Of a stretch of DNA of 64,000 bases, positions 41,850 to 53,938 are shown one piece after another; position 1 is the stretch's first letter, and every line of letters begins with the position of its first letter. The DNA is taken from positions 836,756 to 900,755 of the forward strand of contig NC_015921.1 of assembly GCF_000222305.1 (NCBI RefSeq), read 5' to 3'. A program made the translations under genes and the position numbers. The notes under the pieces were generated by a model, which made no database searches, had not been told where the DNA came from, and saw nothing but the letters and a program-made list of their open reading frames with translations. The stretch comes from Borreliella bissettiae DN127 (GTDB lineage: Bacteria > Spirochaetota > Spirochaetia > Borreliales > Borreliaceae).

Positions 41850-44800
41850 TTTTCAATTCCTATTAATGCAAATATGTCATCGGCAAGGTTTATTTTTTTT
41901 TCTAGCTTATTTTTGTTTAATATGATATTTAACGCCAATGTTTCAGCTTTAATGTATTTTTCAAATTTATTTAGCATTTCTTTTAAAGCCTCATTATTTT
42001 CTATGTATAAATTTATTCTATCGCTAACATCAAAATTTTTTTCTTTTCTTAAATTTTGTATTTGTCTTACAAATTCTCTTGTAAGTCCCTCCAAGTACAA
42101 CTCTTTAGTGATTAGTGAGTCTATTCCTATTGTAATGGATTCTTCATTGATTACTTTTAAGTTCTCTTTTTCTTCTCTTTCTAATATTATATCATTTAAT
42201 GATAAATAATGCTTTGCATTAGCTACTTTTATCTCGTAAGATGTTCCATTTATTATTTTTATTATGTCTTCGTTTTTTAGTTTGCTAATCTCAGCAGATA
42301 CTGCTTTCATATCTTTTCCAAGCTTTTTTCCAAGTTCTTTAAAGTTTGCCTTTGCTTTGTAAGTTATAAGCTCCTCTTCGTTAGTTTTTATTTTCATTTC
42401 TTTTGCATTTATTTCATCTAATATTATTTCTTGCATTTCCATTAGCATATTTTGTTCGTTTTGATTTTTTGTGACAATATATATCGTACTAATAGGCATG
42501 CGTATTTTTATATTATGCAATGATCTAAGTGATCTTGCCATCGAAGTTATTTTTCTTGCAAGATTTATTTTTTCTTCAATTGTTTTGTTAATGAAATTTT
42601 CATTTGATTTTGGATAATCGTTAAGGTGTATTGATTCTTTATCCTCATCGGTTTTTAAATTTTGATAAATCTCTTCTGTTATAAATGGAATAAAGGGTGC
42701 AAGTAAAATCATTAAAGTTTTGATTGCATAATATAATGTTTCGTAGGCATCATTTTTGTCTTTATCGTTTTCTGATTTCCAAAATCTTCGCCTTGATCTT
42801 CTTATGTACCAATTGTTTAATTTATCTATAAATTCAAGTAAAGATTCTATTGACTTTGTTAGATTGTATTTGTCTATTTCTATATTTAGTGTTTTTTTTA
42901 GGCTTTCAAGTTCGCTTATGATCCATTTGTCAAGGATATTGTTTTTAACTAGGTTTAGATTCTTTGGAGGTTTGAATTTATCAATTATTGCATAAGTTGT
43001 GAAAAATGAATAAGCGTTCCAAATGGGTATTATTATATTTTTAAGAACATCTCTTACTCCGTTGTCGCTATATTTTAAATCATCAGCTTTAACTACAGGG
43101 CTCATTATTAAATAAAGCCTTAAAGCATCAGCTCCAAAGGTGTTTATTACCTCCATTGGGTCTGTATAATTTTTAAAGGATTTTGACATTTTTCTTCCAT
43201 CGCTTGAAAGCACAAGTCCATTTACAATGACGTTTTTGAATGCTGTGTTTTCAAAAAGAGAAGTTCCCAGTATTGTAAGAGTATAAAACCATCCTCTTGT
43301 TTGATCTAGACCTTCTGCAATAAAGTCAGCAGGAAATATATTTTTAAAATTACTTTCGTTTGTGAATGGGTAATGGTTGCTTGCGTAGGGCATTGCTCCA
43401 GATTCAAACCAACAATCAAGAACTTCGCTTGTTCTGATAAATGTGCCACCGTCTTTGCTTGGCCAGGTTATTTTATCTATTTGGTCTTTGTGTAAGTCTT
43501 CAATTTTTTGACCAGATAGGGTTTCAAGCTCTTTTTTTGATCCAACGCAAATTTTTTTTCCTGTTTTTGAGCATATCCAAATTGGGATTGGATTTCCCCA
43601 AAATCTATTCCTGCTTATTGCCCAATCCTTTGCATTTTCTAGCCATTTTCCAAATCTTCCTTTTTTTAAATGAGCTGGCATCCAATTAATTTTTTCATTT
43701 ACTTCTAAGAGTTTGGTTTTTATTTTTTCTACATTTACAAACCATGAGCTTATTGGTCTGTAAATAATTGGGCAGTTTGTTCTGTAGCAAAATGGATACC
43801 TGTGCAGATAATTTTCTCTTTTGAATAAAAAATTTCGTAATTTTAGGTTTTCTATTATTTTTTTATCAGCATCTTTTACAAAAAGTCCTTTAAAATCTTT
43901 GACTTGATTTGTAAATTTACATTCAGCATCTAAGGGATCTATTATGTCGACATTTGTGTATTTTTTAAGTATTGTGTAGTCTTCTTCTCCAAAAGGAGCA
44001 AGATGGACAATCCCTGTTCCATCGTCAGTTGTAACATAATCGGCCGTGTGTACCTTGAAAGCCCCTTTATCTTTTTGTTCTAAAAAGTAGTTAAAAATAG
44101 GTTCATATTCTATGCCTTCAAGTTTATTTCCTTTGAATTTTTCTATAATAGTATATGAATTTTCATCATCATAATAGCTATTAAGCTTTTTTGATCCAAG
44201 TATTAAAATCTCTTCTTTTTTTTTGTCAAAAATTTTAGAATATTCTATTTCTTGTCCTACTGCAATTCCAAGGTTTGAAGGCAATGTCCAAGGAGTGGTT
44301 GTCCATACTAGTAAGTATTCGTTTTTATCTTTGATTTTAAATTTTATTGTTAATGATGGGTCATTGACTTCTTTGTATTCTCCAAGATTCACTTCGAAAT
44401 TTGAAAGTGGGGTTGCAAGCTTTGGGGAATAGGGTAGCACATAGTAACTTTCGTAAATTAAACCTTTGTTATAAAGATTTTTAAATACCCACCATACGGA
44501 TTCCATGAAGCTTATATCCATAGTTTTGTAGCCCTTTTCAAAATCTACCCATCTTCCAAGCCTCGAGATTATATTTTCCCATTCTTTTGTATATCTGAGT
44601 ACTATTTTTTTACATTCTTTGTTAAAATTTTCAATGCCATAATTTTCTATTTCGTATTTGCCAGAAATTCCCAATTTTTTTTCTACTTCGTATTCAACAG
44701 GTAACCCATGAGTATCCCATCCAAAATTTCTTTTAACATATTTGCCTTGCATTGTTTGATATCTTGGAATTATGTCTTTTATTGTGTTTGGAACAAAATG

Positions 44801-44971
44801 TCCAAAATGAGGAAGTCCTGTTGCAAAAGGCGGTCCGTCATAAAATGTAAATTCCTCACACCCTTCTCTTTGCTTTATTGATTTTTCAAAGATCTTATTG
44901 TCATTCCAAAATTTTAATATTTTTTCTTCTATTTTAGGAAAATTTGCCTTGTTTTCTACTTTTTTAAACAT
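41843..44971 (-). CDS. ileS: Isoleucyl-tRNA synthetase (eukaryote-like type)
   Basis: IleRS charges tRNA-Ile and edits misactivated valine. The HIGH motif appears as HFGH (55-58) within [13 protein letters not shown], and KMSKS lies near residue 594. The sequence around [19 protein letters not shown] and the 1042-residue length with a long C-terminal region and no bacterial zinc ribbon place it with the eukaryotic/archaeal type (mupirocin-insensitive class) and not the ordinary bacterial type. ATG start with GAGGAA about six bases upstream. It lies in a unit with the clp gene upstream and a lipoprotein downstream. Confidence 0.96.
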   Translation of the reverse strand: MFKKVENKANFPKIEEKILKFWNDNKIFEKSIKQREGCEEFTFYDGPPFATGLPHFGHFVPNTIKDIIPRYQTMQGKYVKRNFGWDTHGLPVEYEVEKKLGISGKYEIENYGIENFNKECKKIVLRYTKEWENIISRLGRWVDFEKGYKTMDISFMESVWWVFKNLYNKGLIYESYYVLPYSPKLATPLSNFEVNLGEYKEVNDPSLTIKFKIKDKNEYLLVWTTTPWTLPSNLGIAVGQEIEYSKIFDKKKEEILILGSKKLNSYYDDENSYTIIEKFKGNKLEGIEYEPIFNYFLEQKDKGAFKVHTADYVTTDDGTGIVHLAPFGEEDYTILKKYTNVDIIDPLDAECKFTNQVKDFKGLFVKDADKKIIENLKLRNFLFKRENYLHRYPFCYRTNCPIIYRPISSWFVNVEKIKTKLLEVNEKINWMPAHLKKGRFGKWLENAKDWAISRNRFWGNPIPIWICSKTGKKICVGSKKELETLSGQKIEDLHKDQIDKITWPSKDGGTFIRTSEVLDCWFESGAMPYASNHYPFTNESNFKNIFPADFIAEGLDQTRGWFYTLTILGTSLFENTAFKNVIVNGLVLSSDGRKMSKSFKNYTDPMEVINTFGADALRLYLIMSPVVKADDLKYSDNGVRDVLKNIIIPIWNAYSFFTTYAIIDKFKPPKNLNLVKNNILDKWIISELESLKKTLNIEIDKYNLTKSIESLLEFIDKLNNWYIRRSRRRFWKSENDKDKNDAYETLYYAIKTLMILLAPFIPFITEEIYQNLKTDEDKESIHLNDYPKSNENFINKTIEEKINLARKITSMARSLRSLHNIKIRMPISTIYIVTKNQNEQNMLMEMQEIILDEINAKEMKIKTNEEELITYKAKANFKELGKKLGKDMKAVSAEISKLKNEDIIKIINGTSYEIKVANAKHYLSLNDIILEREEKENLKVINEESITIGIDSLITKELYLEGLTREFVRQIQNLRKEKNFDVSDRINLYIENNEALKEMLNKFEKYIKAETLALNIILNKNKLEKKINLADDIFALIGIEKC

Positions 44972-44985
44972 ATTATAATTCCTCT

Positions 44986-47205
44986 TTATTCTATTATTAT
45001 TTTTTCTTTTTCTAAATAAATTGTTATTTTATTTATGTTTTGATTTTCAGCTATTTTGGTGATAATATTTTCTTCTATTTTTTCTTTTATTGCGGCAATT
45101 ACGCTTCTTGCTCCTGAATTTTTTTTATAGTATTTTGTGGTTATGAATTTGTCAACATCTTTTTTTATTTCTATCTCGATTCCTTTGGAGTAAAATTTTG
45201 TCTTAAGGCTGCTTAAGTAGTTTTTGCAAATTTCTTCTACATTGTTCTTTGCAAGAACATTTAGGATAATTTTTTTTTGAATTCTGTCTAAAAAGGACAA
45301 CTTAAATCTTTTTTCAAGATCTTGTTTTATTTCTTCTTTAAAGTTTCTTGCCTCTAAGCTTTTTTGTTGATTTTTGTTAAATCCAATATTTTTTTCTCCA
45401 AGAAGCATTCTAGATCCAATGCTTGTAGTCATTATTATAATTGTGTTTTTAAATAATATTTTGTCTTCTTTGCTATCAATAAGTTCTCCATTTTCAAGCA
45501 TTTGACTTATTAGGCTTAATATAGAGTTGTGTGCATTTTCAATGTTTTCAAACAATATTAAAGTTTCAAATGAATATTTTAATTTATTTGTCAGAATGCC
45601 CCCATCAGAGTAACCTACGTATCCTGGATTTGTGCCAATTAATTTTGAAATAGAGCTTTCTTCTTTATAGTCTGACATATCTAGTCTTAATACTGAGTTT
45701 TGATCCTTGATAATTTTTTTAGATATTTCATCAGTTAAAGTAGTTTTTCCACATCCACTTGACCCTATTAACAATATTGAGGTTAAAGGTTTAGAATCGT
45801 CATTAAGTCCAAGCTTGACTTTAATGATTTCTTTAATAAGTTCACTTACCGCATGTTTTTGCCCGATCACTTTTTTATTTATTTCGCCTTCTGCTTCTTT
45901 TAATTCTAAAATTTCTTCTTTAGTATTATTTGCTGTTTTAATAGATAGTATTTCATTTATTGCCTTTTGTATATCATCTGATGTTATGATATTGTCTTTT
46001 GTAAGTTCTTCTTTTTTTATTGCGCCGGCAATGTCTATTATGTCTATTGCTTTATCTGGAAATCTTTTATTTATTAGATATTTGGATGAAAGTTTCACTA
46101 TATTTAAAAGCGCGCTTTTTTCATAGATCACCCCATGATAGTCTTCAAAATTTTTTGCAATATTTTCGATTATTTTTAGCGTATCTTTTTCATCAGGCTC
46201 TCTTACAGTAATTGTTTGGAATCTTCTGGCGAATGCTTTGTCTTTTGAAATATATTTTCGATATTCATTGTAAGTAGTTGCCCCAATGATTTGTATTTCA
46301 GCTCTAGAAAGTGATGGTTTTAGTATATTGGATGCATCAAGAGCTCCTTCGGAGTTTCCAGCTCCTATTAGAGTGTGTATTTCATCAATAAATATGATTG
46401 TGTTTTTGTTTTTTTCAATATACTTAATTATATTATTTAAACGGTCTTCAAATTCGCCTCTATATTTTGTTCCCGATACCAAGTTTGAAACCTTAAGCAT
46501 TAAAATTGTTTTGTCTTGTAGTTTGCTACTTATTTTTTTTTGTACTATGCTTGATGCAAGTCCTTCAACTATTGCTGTTTTCCCCACGCCAGGCTCGCCT
46601 ATTAGCATTGCGCTATTTTTGTTTCTTCTCAAGAGTATGTTTGTAAGAGCTTTAATCTCTCTTTCTCTTCCAATTAAGGGATCTAATTTTTTGACTTTTG
46701 CAAGTGCTGTTAAATTTTTGACATACTTTTCAATTTCAAAGTGTTCATTTTCAAGTCGTATTTCTTCATCAAATTCTTTGTAGGTTTCAATTAATCTTAT
46801 TTTATTTTTTTCCATGTATTCTAATATATTTTGATCTTTAAAGTTGAAGCTAGACTTACTTAGTTTGTGCTTTTTAAGAAGTTTTTTATTTTTTAATATT
46901 TGATAAAAAATTTCTTTTGCTCCTATTAGAGGTTTAGATTTAAACTCCTTTTTAGCTTCTTTTATGAGAGTAAAGATTTCTTTATTGATTTTTGGAATAA
47001 TTATCTCGTTTTTTTCTATTAAAATTTTTTCTAATTTATCTATTTCGCATATAACTTCTTGTTTAATGTTTTTTAGAGTTTTGGTATCTATAAATTTTAT
47101 TTCAGATTTTTTTGGAGTGATAATTATAGACAGTAATAAGTGCCAAATTGAAACTTCTTTATTTTTATTTTTTCTTGCAATTTCTTTTGAATCTATTTCT
47201 ACCAA
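44986..47205 (-). CDS. clpC: ClpA/ClpC-type AAA+ unfoldase with degenerate second ATPase domain
   Basis: A two-ring AAA+ unfoldase that would feed substrates to ClpP. The N-terminal domain is reduced and divergent (about 1-140). The D1 module is intact: [22 protein letters not shown] and [15 protein letters not shown]. The D2 module has a normal Walker A (GSSGCGKTT) but the Walker B region reads LFENIENAH where the family has LFDEIEKAH, so the catalytic Glu is N554. The sensor-1 Asn is S595 (MTTSIGS for MTSNLGS). A ClpP-docking IGF loop (NIGFNK) is present. The start is TTG without a clear ribosome site, 22 bases after the phosphomutase gene. ClpA and ClpC labels are both used for homologues. 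Confidence 0.88.
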   Translation of the reverse strand: MVEIDSKEIARKNKNKEVSIWHLLLSIIITPKKSEIKFIDTKTLKNIKQEVICEIDKLEKILIEKNEIIIPKINKEIFTLIKEAKKEFKSKPLIGAKEIFYQILKNKKLLKKHKLSKSSFNFKDQNILEYMEKNKIRLIETYKEFDEEIRLENEHFEIEKYVKNLTALAKVKKLDPLIGREREIKALTNILLRRNKNSAMLIGEPGVGKTAIVEGLASSIVQKKISSKLQDKTILMLKVSNLVSGTKYRGEFEDRLNNIIKYIEKNKNTIIFIDEIHTLIGAGNSEGALDASNILKPSLSRAEIQIIGATTYNEYRKYISKDKAFARRFQTITVREPDEKDTLKIIENIAKNFEDYHGVIYEKSALLNIVKLSSKYLINKRFPDKAIDIIDIAGAIKKEELTKDNIITSDDIQKAINEILSIKTANNTKEEILELKEAEGEINKKVIGQKHAVSELIKEIIKVKLGLNDDSKPLTSILLIGSSGCGKTTLTDEISKKIIKDQNSVLRLDMSDYKEESSISKLIGTNPGYVGYSDGGILTNKLKYSFETLILFENIENAHNSILSLISQMLENGELIDSKEDKILFKNTIIIMTTSIGSRMLLGEKNIGFNKNQQKSLEARNFKEEIKQDLEKRFKLSFLDRIQKKIILNVLAKNNVEEICKNYLSSLKTKFYSKGIEIEIKKDVDKFITTKYYKKNSGARSVIAAIKEKIEENIITKIAENQNINKITIYLEKEKIIIE

Positions 47206-47227
47206 AGTTATTAAATTTTCTGTTATG

Positions 47228-48937
47228 TTAATATTTTTTTATCTCCATCTTTATTGCATTTATTATACCAAATATTTTATGTTTTTCCTTATACTCTAGT
47301 TTTACAGATATGTAAAATTTAATTTTTGGCTCTGTCCCAGAGGGTCTTACAATGATTACAATTTCGTTTTCAAGTATAAATTTTATTGCGTTTATGGGGT
47401 GTTTATATTCCTTGATTTCTGAAATTTCATCTTTAAAATTAATCTTTTTAAGAGTTTCATAGTCTAATTTTTCAATTATTTTAATTCCTGCGAATTGTAC
47501 TTTTTGTTCTTTTCTCAGTTTTAACATTAACTTTTCTCTTTGAATTTCCCCATTGGCCCCTTCAAAGTTTTTTTCTATATTAAATTCTTCATAATATCCA
47601 AATTCTTTGTATATCTTTTCAAGATAATTCTTAATTGTTTGCTGTTTGGCTTTTAAGTCAAGCACTAAAGAACAAATCCCTTTTATGGCTGAAAATGCGT
47701 CCTTATCTCTAACTTTTTTCCCTATTAGATATCCATGACTTTCTTCACATGCAAAAGCAAATTTTTTATTTGGTTCATTTTTTTCCATTTCATTAATTAA
47801 GTTTCCTATCCATTTAAATCCTGTGTAAGTTCTAAAAATTTGAGAACCATATTTTTTTGCAATTTTTTCTAGCATTGGTGTTGTTACAAACGATGATATT
47901 ACAAATGTATTTTTAGGATTTATTTCTTTTGAGAGTATGTAGTTCATTAAAATACATGATATTTGATTTCCGTTTAAGAATATCCATTCGTTTTGCTCTT
48001 TGAACGCAACCCCTATTCTGTCAGCATCTGGATCTGTTGCAAGGGCAATGTCACAGTCTTCTTTTTTTGCAAGCTCTATTACTTTAAGCATTGATTCTTG
48101 TTTTTCTGGATTAGGATAATTTATTGTTGGAAATTCAGGGTTTGGCAGTATTTGACTTTTTTCTAAAAAAAGCTGTACTTTACTATTTGCAAAGAGTTTT
48201 TTTATTATGGTTCCACCGGTGCCATGTAGTGCTGTGTAGGCTATTTTTAAGTTTGTTTCTTTGCTCTTATTGTCAAAATCAGGGAATTCTTTGTTTATTG
48301 TTTTTACATACTCTTCGTCTATCTCGGTGTCAATTTCTTTGATGATCCCTTTTTCAATGCCTTCTTTTATGGTAATTGTATTTATTATGTTTTTTACGTG
48401 TTTAATTTCATTGGTTATTAGTGTGTCGTGGGGTGGTATTATTTGGATTCCACCTTTCCAATATGCTTTATAGCCATTATATTCTTTTGAATTATGACTT
48501 GCTGTTATCATAACGCCAACATCACAATCAAATTTTCTTATTGTATAAGATAGTTGGGGAGAAGGTCTTAAGCTTTTATATATATATGTTTCAAAATTAT
48601 TTGAGGCAAAAATTTGAGCAGCATTGTAAGCAAATTCTTTTGAAAAATATCTTGAATCATAGCTTATTGCAACTTTAGGGTTTTTGTTTATTTTAAGTAT
48701 GTAGTTGCATATTCCTTGGCTTATTTTTTTTACATTATATGTGTTGATGTAGCATGTTCCAGCTCCAATGACTCCTCTTATTCCAGCAGTGCCAAATTCT
48801 AGATCTTTATAAAATCTGTTTAGAATTTCTGTTGAATTATTTGTTTTTTCAATTTTTATTGCTTCTTCTTGAAAATATGTATCTTCTTCAAGAAGAATGT
48901 AATTTTTTAATTTTTTTTTGGCTTTGATTTTTTGCAT
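47228..48937 (-). CDS. Phosphoglucomutase/phosphomannomutase family protein
   Basis: An alpha-D-phosphohexomutase of 569 residues. Motifs are the phosphoserine loop TASHNSKEYNGYK, the metal loop DPDADRIG, the sugar-binding EESHGYLIG and the phosphate-binding RPSGTEPKIKFY near the C-terminus. The larger size matches the PGM2/PGM-like branch rather than short bacterial ManB. It should interconvert hexose-1- and hexose-6-phosphates; glucose, mannose or glucosamine preference cannot be read from sequence. The ATG start has AAGGA about seven bases upstream. It is the first gene of the - strand unit and is divergent from uvrB. Confidence 0.9.
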   Translation of the reverse strand: MQKIKAKKKLKNYILLEEDTYFQEEAIKIEKTNNSTEILNRFYKDLEFGTAGIRGVIGAGTCYINTYNVKKISQGICNYILKINKNPKVAISYDSRYFSKEFAYNAAQIFASNNFETYIYKSLRPSPQLSYTIRKFDCDVGVMITASHNSKEYNGYKAYWKGGIQIIPPHDTLITNEIKHVKNIINTITIKEGIEKGIIKEIDTEIDEEYVKTINKEFPDFDNKSKETNLKIAYTALHGTGGTIIKKLFANSKVQLFLEKSQILPNPEFPTINYPNPEKQESMLKVIELAKKEDCDIALATDPDADRIGVAFKEQNEWIFLNGNQISCILMNYILSKEINPKNTFVISSFVTTPMLEKIAKKYGSQIFRTYTGFKWIGNLINEMEKNEPNKKFAFACEESHGYLIGKKVRDKDAFSAIKGICSLVLDLKAKQQTIKNYLEKIYKEFGYYEEFNIEKNFEGANGEIQREKLMLKLRKEQKVQFAGIKIIEKLDYETLKKINFKDEISEIKEYKHPINAIKFILENEIVIIVRPSGTEPKIKFYISVKLEYKEKHKIFGIINAIKMEIKKY

Positions 48938-49011
48938 TAATTGTTCCTTTTATTTTATTTCATTAAACAAAGATTAATTAAATTATATTGATTTATAATG
49001 AATTTATATAC

Positions 49012-49038
49012 TTGATATAGAATTTATTATCATATAAT
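49012..49038 (+). promoter_or_regulatory. Candidate promoter for uvrB-uvrA-lptD
   Basis: TTGATA (49012-49017) and TATAAT (49033-49038) have a short 15-base spacer, within the AT-rich gap between the divergent phosphomutase and uvrB genes. Another TATAAT at 49040-49045 has no matching -35. Weak support. Confidence 0.35.
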
Positions 49039-49075
49039 TTATAATAATGTGTATTAAATTTTGGTCGTTAAATTA

Positions 49076-51082
49076 ATGATAGATTTTTTTTTGAAGTCAG
49101 AATATCTGCCTGCTGGCGATCAGCCTAAAGCAATAAAAAAGATTGAAAATTCTATTTTGATGGGAAATAAATATCAAACATTAAAAGGTGTTACAGGCAG
49201 CGGAAAGACTTTTACAATTGCAAATATAATCAAAGATCTAAACAGGCCTGCTTTAGTTGTAAGCCATAACAAAACATTAGCAGCACAACTTTACAGAGAG
49301 TTTAAAGATTTCTTTCCAAACAATGCTGTTGAATACTTTGTTTCTTATTATGATTATTATCAGCCTGAATCTTATGTTCCTTCAAAAGATTTATTTATAG
49401 AAAAAGAAGCCACTATTAATACTGAGATAGAAATCAAACGAATAAGGACGGTAACGTCTCTTGCTAAAAGGCGTGATGTCATTGTTGTTGCAACTGTATC
49501 TTCAATTTATGCTCTTGGATCTCCAGATTTTTTCAAAAAATCAGCACGAGAATTTTTTGTAGGTCAAAAAATTTCTATTAAAGAAATATCAGATATTTTT
49601 GTAGAGCTTTATTATGAGAGAACTTTAATGAATTTAGAAAGAGATAAATTTTCCATTAGGGGAGATATTGTTGAAATTTGGCCTAGCAGTGAGCATGGAG
49701 AATTTGCTTATCGAATTTGTTTAGATTTTGATGAAATTGTTGAAATATATAGGATTAGTTCATTTTCTAAGAAAAATTTAGGAGCTACAAATAGTTTTAC
49801 TCTTTTTGCCAAATCTTATTTTGTAATTCCTTATAAAAACGTATTAGAAGCGATACCTAAAATATCTCATGATTTAAGTCTTCAATGTCAATATTTCAAA
49901 GATAATAGTAAGCTTGTAGAAGCCGAAAGACTTAAGCAGAGAGTAGAGTATGATTTGGAGATGCTTAGAGAAACAGGATTTTGTTCAGGCATTGAAAATT
50001 ATTCTAAATATTTGAGTGGAAGTACAATGGAAAGACCTTATTGTCTTTTTGATTTTTTCCCAAAAGATTACTTATTATTTGTAGATGAATCTCATGTTAC
50101 ATTGCCGCAATTTAGGGGAATGTATAATGGAGATCATTCTAGAAAATTAAATCTTGTTAATTTTGGGTTTAGACTTCCTGCAGCGCTTGAAAATAGACCC
50201 CTTAAATATGATGAATTTGATGCATTAATTAATCAGGTTGTGTTTGTATCTGCAACTCCGGGTGTTGAAGAGAATGATAAGAGCAGTGTGGTTGTTGATC
50301 AAATAATTCGCCCCACAGGGCTTGTTGATCCTGAAATTATTACTAGGCACTCTGATGGGCAAATGGAAGATCTTTACATTGAGATTCAAAAAAGAGTAGC
50401 TCTTAAAGAGCGGGTTTTAATTACTACTTTGACAAAAAAAATGTCTGAGGATTTGACTGAATATTTAGTAAGCCTTGGTGTGAAGGCAAAATATCTTCAT
50501 TCAGAACTTGACACCCTTGAGAGAGTGGAAGTTATTTCGCTGCTTAGAAAATCTGAAATTGATGTTATTGTTGGCATTAATTTACTTAGAGAGGGCTTAG
50601 ATATTCCAGAAGTATCTCTTGTTGCAATATTAGATGCTGATAAGGTGGGGTTTTTAAGATCTACTACTTCATTGATACAAACAATTGGTAGGGCTGCTAG
50701 AAATTCTAATGGACTTGTAATAATGTATTACGACAAAATAAGTGTAGCTATGCAGGAGGCAATTGAGGAGACTGACAGAAGACGTCAAATTCAGATTGAT
50801 TATAATAAAAAAAATAATATTACTCCTAAGACAATTATTAAAAAGATTCAAAATATTTTAGAAAAAGAACTCAATAATAAAAATAAAAATGTTGGTTATG
50901 ATTTTGAAAAAATTATTTCAGGTGAGAGATTGTCTAAAAAAAAGCTTATTGATAAGCTTAAATTTGAGCTAGAAGAAGCTGTTAATGATGAAAGATTTGA
51001 AGATGCAATTATTTTAAGAGATAAAATAAAAGAGCTTAGTGGCAAAATTAGTGTGGCTCGTAATAAAAAAAGAGAGGTGTAA
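49076..51082 (+). CDS. uvrB: Excinuclease ABC subunit B
   Basis: UvrB verifies DNA damage handed over by UvrA and positions UvrC for the double incision. It has Walker A GVTGSGKT (38-45), the damage-probing beta-hairpin YYDYYQPE, helicase motifs including [23 protein letters not shown] and QTIGRAARN, and a C-terminal UVR motif ([23 protein letters not shown]). I chose the ATG at 49076; an in-frame TTG at 49061 would add five residues. Neither has a good ribosome site. uvrA follows three bases after its stop. Confidence 0.95.
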   Translation: MIDFFLKSEYLPAGDQPKAIKKIENSILMGNKYQTLKGVTGSGKTFTIANIIKDLNRPALVVSHNKTLAAQLYREFKDFFPNNAVEYFVSYYDYYQPESYVPSKDLFIEKEATINTEIEIKRIRTVTSLAKRRDVIVVATVSSIYALGSPDFFKKSAREFFVGQKISIKEISDIFVELYYERTLMNLERDKFSIRGDIVEIWPSSEHGEFAYRICLDFDEIVEIYRISSFSKKNLGATNSFTLFAKSYFVIPYKNVLEAIPKISHDLSLQCQYFKDNSKLVEAERLKQRVEYDLEMLRETGFCSGIENYSKYLSGSTMERPYCLFDFFPKDYLLFVDESHVTLPQFRGMYNGDHSRKLNLVNFGFRLPAALENRPLKYDEFDALINQVVFVSATPGVEENDKSSVVVDQIIRPTGLVDPEIITRHSDGQMEDLYIEIQKRVALKERVLITTLTKKMSEDLTEYLVSLGVKAKYLHSELDTLERVEVISLLRKSEIDVIVGINLLREGLDIPEVSLVAILDADKVGFLRSTTSLIQTIGRAARNSNGLVIMYYDKISVAMQEAIEETDRRRQIQIDYNKKNNITPKTIIKKIQNILEKELNNKNKNVGYDFEKIISGERLSKKKLIDKLKFELEEAVNDERFEDAIILRDKIKELSGKISVARNKKREV

Positions 51083-51085
51083 TTT

Positions 51086-53938
51086 TTGGAAAAAGGTTTG
51101 AAAAAAAAAATTATTGTCAGAGGAGCAAAAGAGCATAATTTAAAAAATATTGATGTAGATATTCCAAAAGATGGTTTAGTTGTAATATCTGGTAAGAGTG
51201 GCTCTGGCAAGTCTTCTCTGGCTTTTGATACTATTTTTGCAGAAGGGCAAAGAAGATATATGGAATCCGTTTCAGCTTATGCAAGGCAGTTTTTGGGTGT
51301 AATGAAAAAACCCAATGTTGATTATATAGATGGCCTTTCTCCTTCTATAGCTATTGAGCAGAGAACAATAAGTAATAATCCCCGCTCTACTGTTGGAACA
51401 ATTACTGAGATTTATGATTATTACAGACTAATATTTGCAAAAATAGGTAAAGCATATTGTCCAAATGATGGTAGATTAATAGAAGAGCAATCTTTAGACA
51501 AAATAGTTAATACTATTTTAAGTTATTCTGATGGATCTAAGGTTATACTTTTTGCTCCAGTTGTAAGGGGCTCTAAAGGCTCTCATAAAAAGGTTTTAGA
51601 AAAAATATTAAATCAAGGTTTTAATAGAGTTAGAATAAATTCTGAAGATTATTTAATAGAAGATGCACTTAATTTAAATTTACATAAAAATAAAAAACAT
51701 ACCATTGAAATTATAGTTGATAGGATTAAGCTTGGTAATAATGTTAGAATTAGACTTGCAGAATCTATTGAGACTTCTCTTGCTGTTTCTAATGGATATT
51801 TAAGAGTGGAAATTGATAATGATTTGGAAAAAATAGATAAACTATTTACAGAGCACAATAGTTGTCCTTTGTGTGGATTTTCACTTCCTCTTATAGAGCC
51901 CAGACTTTTTTCATTTAATAGTCCATTTGGTGCTTGCAGTGAGTGCTCTGGTCTTGGCGTTACACTTGAGTTTGATTTTGAGAGCATTTGTCCCAATACC
52001 AGTCTTTCTTTTAATGACGACGCTTTTCTTACGTTTAAGACAAGTTCGTCTTGGTCTGTTGCTATTTTTAAAGGACTTGCTAAACATTATAATTTTGACT
52101 TAAGTACCCCTATAAAAGACATTCCAGACAAAGTTCTTAAACAGATTTTATACGGCTCAAATGAAAAAATAGATTTTGTTTACCAGTCCAAAGAAATGGA
52201 AGCAAAGGAGGTAGATGGAGGATTTCATTATTCTAAAACATTTGAAGGACTTTTACCTCTTTTAAAAAGGCGATATCTTGCAACAGAATCAGAGAGTACT
52301 AAAATTTTTTACGAAAATTTGATGTCTAAAAAAATATGTAATTCATGCAAAGGGAAACGTTTAAGCGTTGGAGCTTTAACTGTGAAAATCAATGGGAAAG
52401 ACATTCAAGATCTTACTAATTTGTCTGTATTTGATTCTTATGTATTTTTTGAAAACTTGCAGCTTGATTTGGTAGATGAAAAAATATCTAAAGAAATTTT
52501 AAAGGAAATTAAAAGTAGACTTAAATTTTTAATTGATGTTGGTCTTTCTTATTTATATTTAAATAGAATATCAGGCAGCCTATCTGGTGGTGAGGCTCAG
52601 CGTATTAGGCTTGCTACTCAAATAGGCTCAGCACTTTCAGGCGTTATTTATGTTCTTGATGAGCCAAGCATTGGTCTTCATCAAAGAGATAATGAAAAAT
52701 TAATCTCTACTCTTGTTAATCTTAAAAATCTTGGCAATACTGTAATTGTTGTTGAGCATGATGAGCAAACTTTGCGCACCGCAGACTATATTATTGATAT
52801 GGGTCCTGGTGCTGGAATTCTTGGAGGAGAAATAGTTGCAAAGGGAGCCCTAATTGATATTTTAAATAGCAAGAATAGTTTAACTGGTCAATATCTTAGT
52901 GGTAAGTTTAAAATAGATGTTCCAAGCTCTAGAAGAAAGGCAGATAAGGGGGAAATTTTACTTTTAGGTTCTAATAAAAATAATCTTAAAAATATAGATG
53001 TAAGTATTCCTTTGGGAGTTTTTACCGTAATAACAGGTGTTTCTGGTAGCGGGAAAAGCACTTTGCTTAACGAAGTGTTATATCCAGCTCTTGATAGTAG
53101 ATTAAAGCTTAATGAAAGGTATTGTGATGGTTTTAAAGACATTGTTGGATACGAAAAAATCGATAAAATTATTCAAATAAATCAAAAACCAATAGGGAGA
53201 ACTTCAAGGTCAAACCCAGCAACTTATGTTGGATTTTTTACAGAGATTAGGGAGCTTTTTGCTAAGCTTCCAGATGCAAAGTCAAGAGGTTTTAAGGCCG
53301 GTAGATTTTCTTTTAATGTTAAAGGTGGAAGATGTGAGAAATGCCAAGGAGATGGGTATCTTAATATTCAAATGCATTTTTTACCAGATGTTTTTGTTCC
53401 TTGTGATTTGTGTAAGGGTAAAAAATTTAATGAAGAAACTTTAGAAGTTAGATACAAAGGGAAAAATATACATGATGTTTTAGAGATGAGTGTGTTTGAA
53501 GCAAGTAAATTTTTTGAGAATGTCCCTAAAATTAGTCATTATTTAAAATTTTTAATTGAAGTTGGGCTTGAATACATTAAATTAGGACAATCCGCAACAA
53601 CTTTATCAGGAGGTGAAGCTCAACGCATTAAGTTAGCTTTTGAGTTAAGCAAAAAGAGCACAGGTAAAACTTTTTATATTATTGATGAACCAACAACCGG
53701 ATTGCATTTTGATGACATAAAGAAGTTATTAGAGGTTTTGCAGCGGTTAGTTTCCAATGGTAATACAGTTGTGCTAATAGAGCATAATTTAGATGTAATC
53801 AAACAGGCAGATTATATAATAGATTTGGGTCCTGATGGTGGTTTGGCAGGGGGAAATATCGTTGTTTCTGGTATTCCTGAAGAGGTTGCAAAATGCGAGA
53901 ATTCCTATACAGGAATGTTTTTAAAAAATCTTTTATAG
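51086..53938 (+). CDS. uvrA: Excinuclease ABC subunit A
   Basis: UvrA is the dimeric ABC ATPase that first senses bulky DNA damage. The first ATPase has GKSGSGKSS (36-44) split by the zinc module CPLCGF...CSEC and the signature SGSLSGGEAQRIRLA. The second half repeats this with GVSGSGKST, the CEKC...CDLC zinc module and TLSGGEAQRIKLA. At 950 residues it is normal. The TTG start has AGAGAGGTG about seven bases upstream, three bases after uvrB. Its last 46 bases overlap the lptD-like gene. Confidence 0.97.
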   Translation: MEKGLKKKIIVRGAKEHNLKNIDVDIPKDGLVVISGKSGSGKSSLAFDTIFAEGQRRYMESVSAYARQFLGVMKKPNVDYIDGLSPSIAIEQRTISNNPRSTVGTITEIYDYYRLIFAKIGKAYCPNDGRLIEEQSLDKIVNTILSYSDGSKVILFAPVVRGSKGSHKKVLEKILNQGFNRVRINSEDYLIEDALNLNLHKNKKHTIEIIVDRIKLGNNVRIRLAESIETSLAVSNGYLRVEIDNDLEKIDKLFTEHNSCPLCGFSLPLIEPRLFSFNSPFGACSECSGLGVTLEFDFESICPNTSLSFNDDAFLTFKTSSSWSVAIFKGLAKHYNFDLSTPIKDIPDKVLKQILYGSNEKIDFVYQSKEMEAKEVDGGFHYSKTFEGLLPLLKRRYLATESESTKIFYENLMSKKICNSCKGKRLSVGALTVKINGKDIQDLTNLSVFDSYVFFENLQLDLVDEKISKEILKEIKSRLKFLIDVGLSYLYLNRISGSLSGGEAQRIRLATQIGSALSGVIYVLDEPSIGLHQRDNEKLISTLVNLKNLGNTVIVVEHDEQTLRTADYIIDMGPGAGILGGEIVAKGALIDILNSKNSLTGQYLSGKFKIDVPSSRRKADKGEILLLGSNKNNLKNIDVSIPLGVFTVITGVSGSGKSTLLNEVLYPALDSRLKLNERYCDGFKDIVGYEKIDKIIQINQKPIGRTSRSNPATYVGFFTEIRELFAKLPDAKSRGFKAGRFSFNVKGGRCEKCQGDGYLNIQMHFLPDVFVPCDLCKGKKFNEETLEVRYKGKNIHDVLEMSVFEASKFFENVPKISHYLKFLIEVGLEYIKLGQSATTLSGGEAQRIKLAFELSKKSTGKTFYIIDEPTTGLHFDDIKKLLEVLQRLVSNGNTVVLIEHNLDVIKQADYIIDLGPDGGLAGGNIVVSGIPEEVAKCENSYTGMFLKNLL

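Noticed and set aside
45707..46783. Open frames of 139 and 165 codons on the + strand opposite the clp gene
   Set aside because: They are antisense to the conserved AAA+ motifs. Their hydrophobic, Ser/Leu-rich composition is typical of antisense translation of AT-rich genes.
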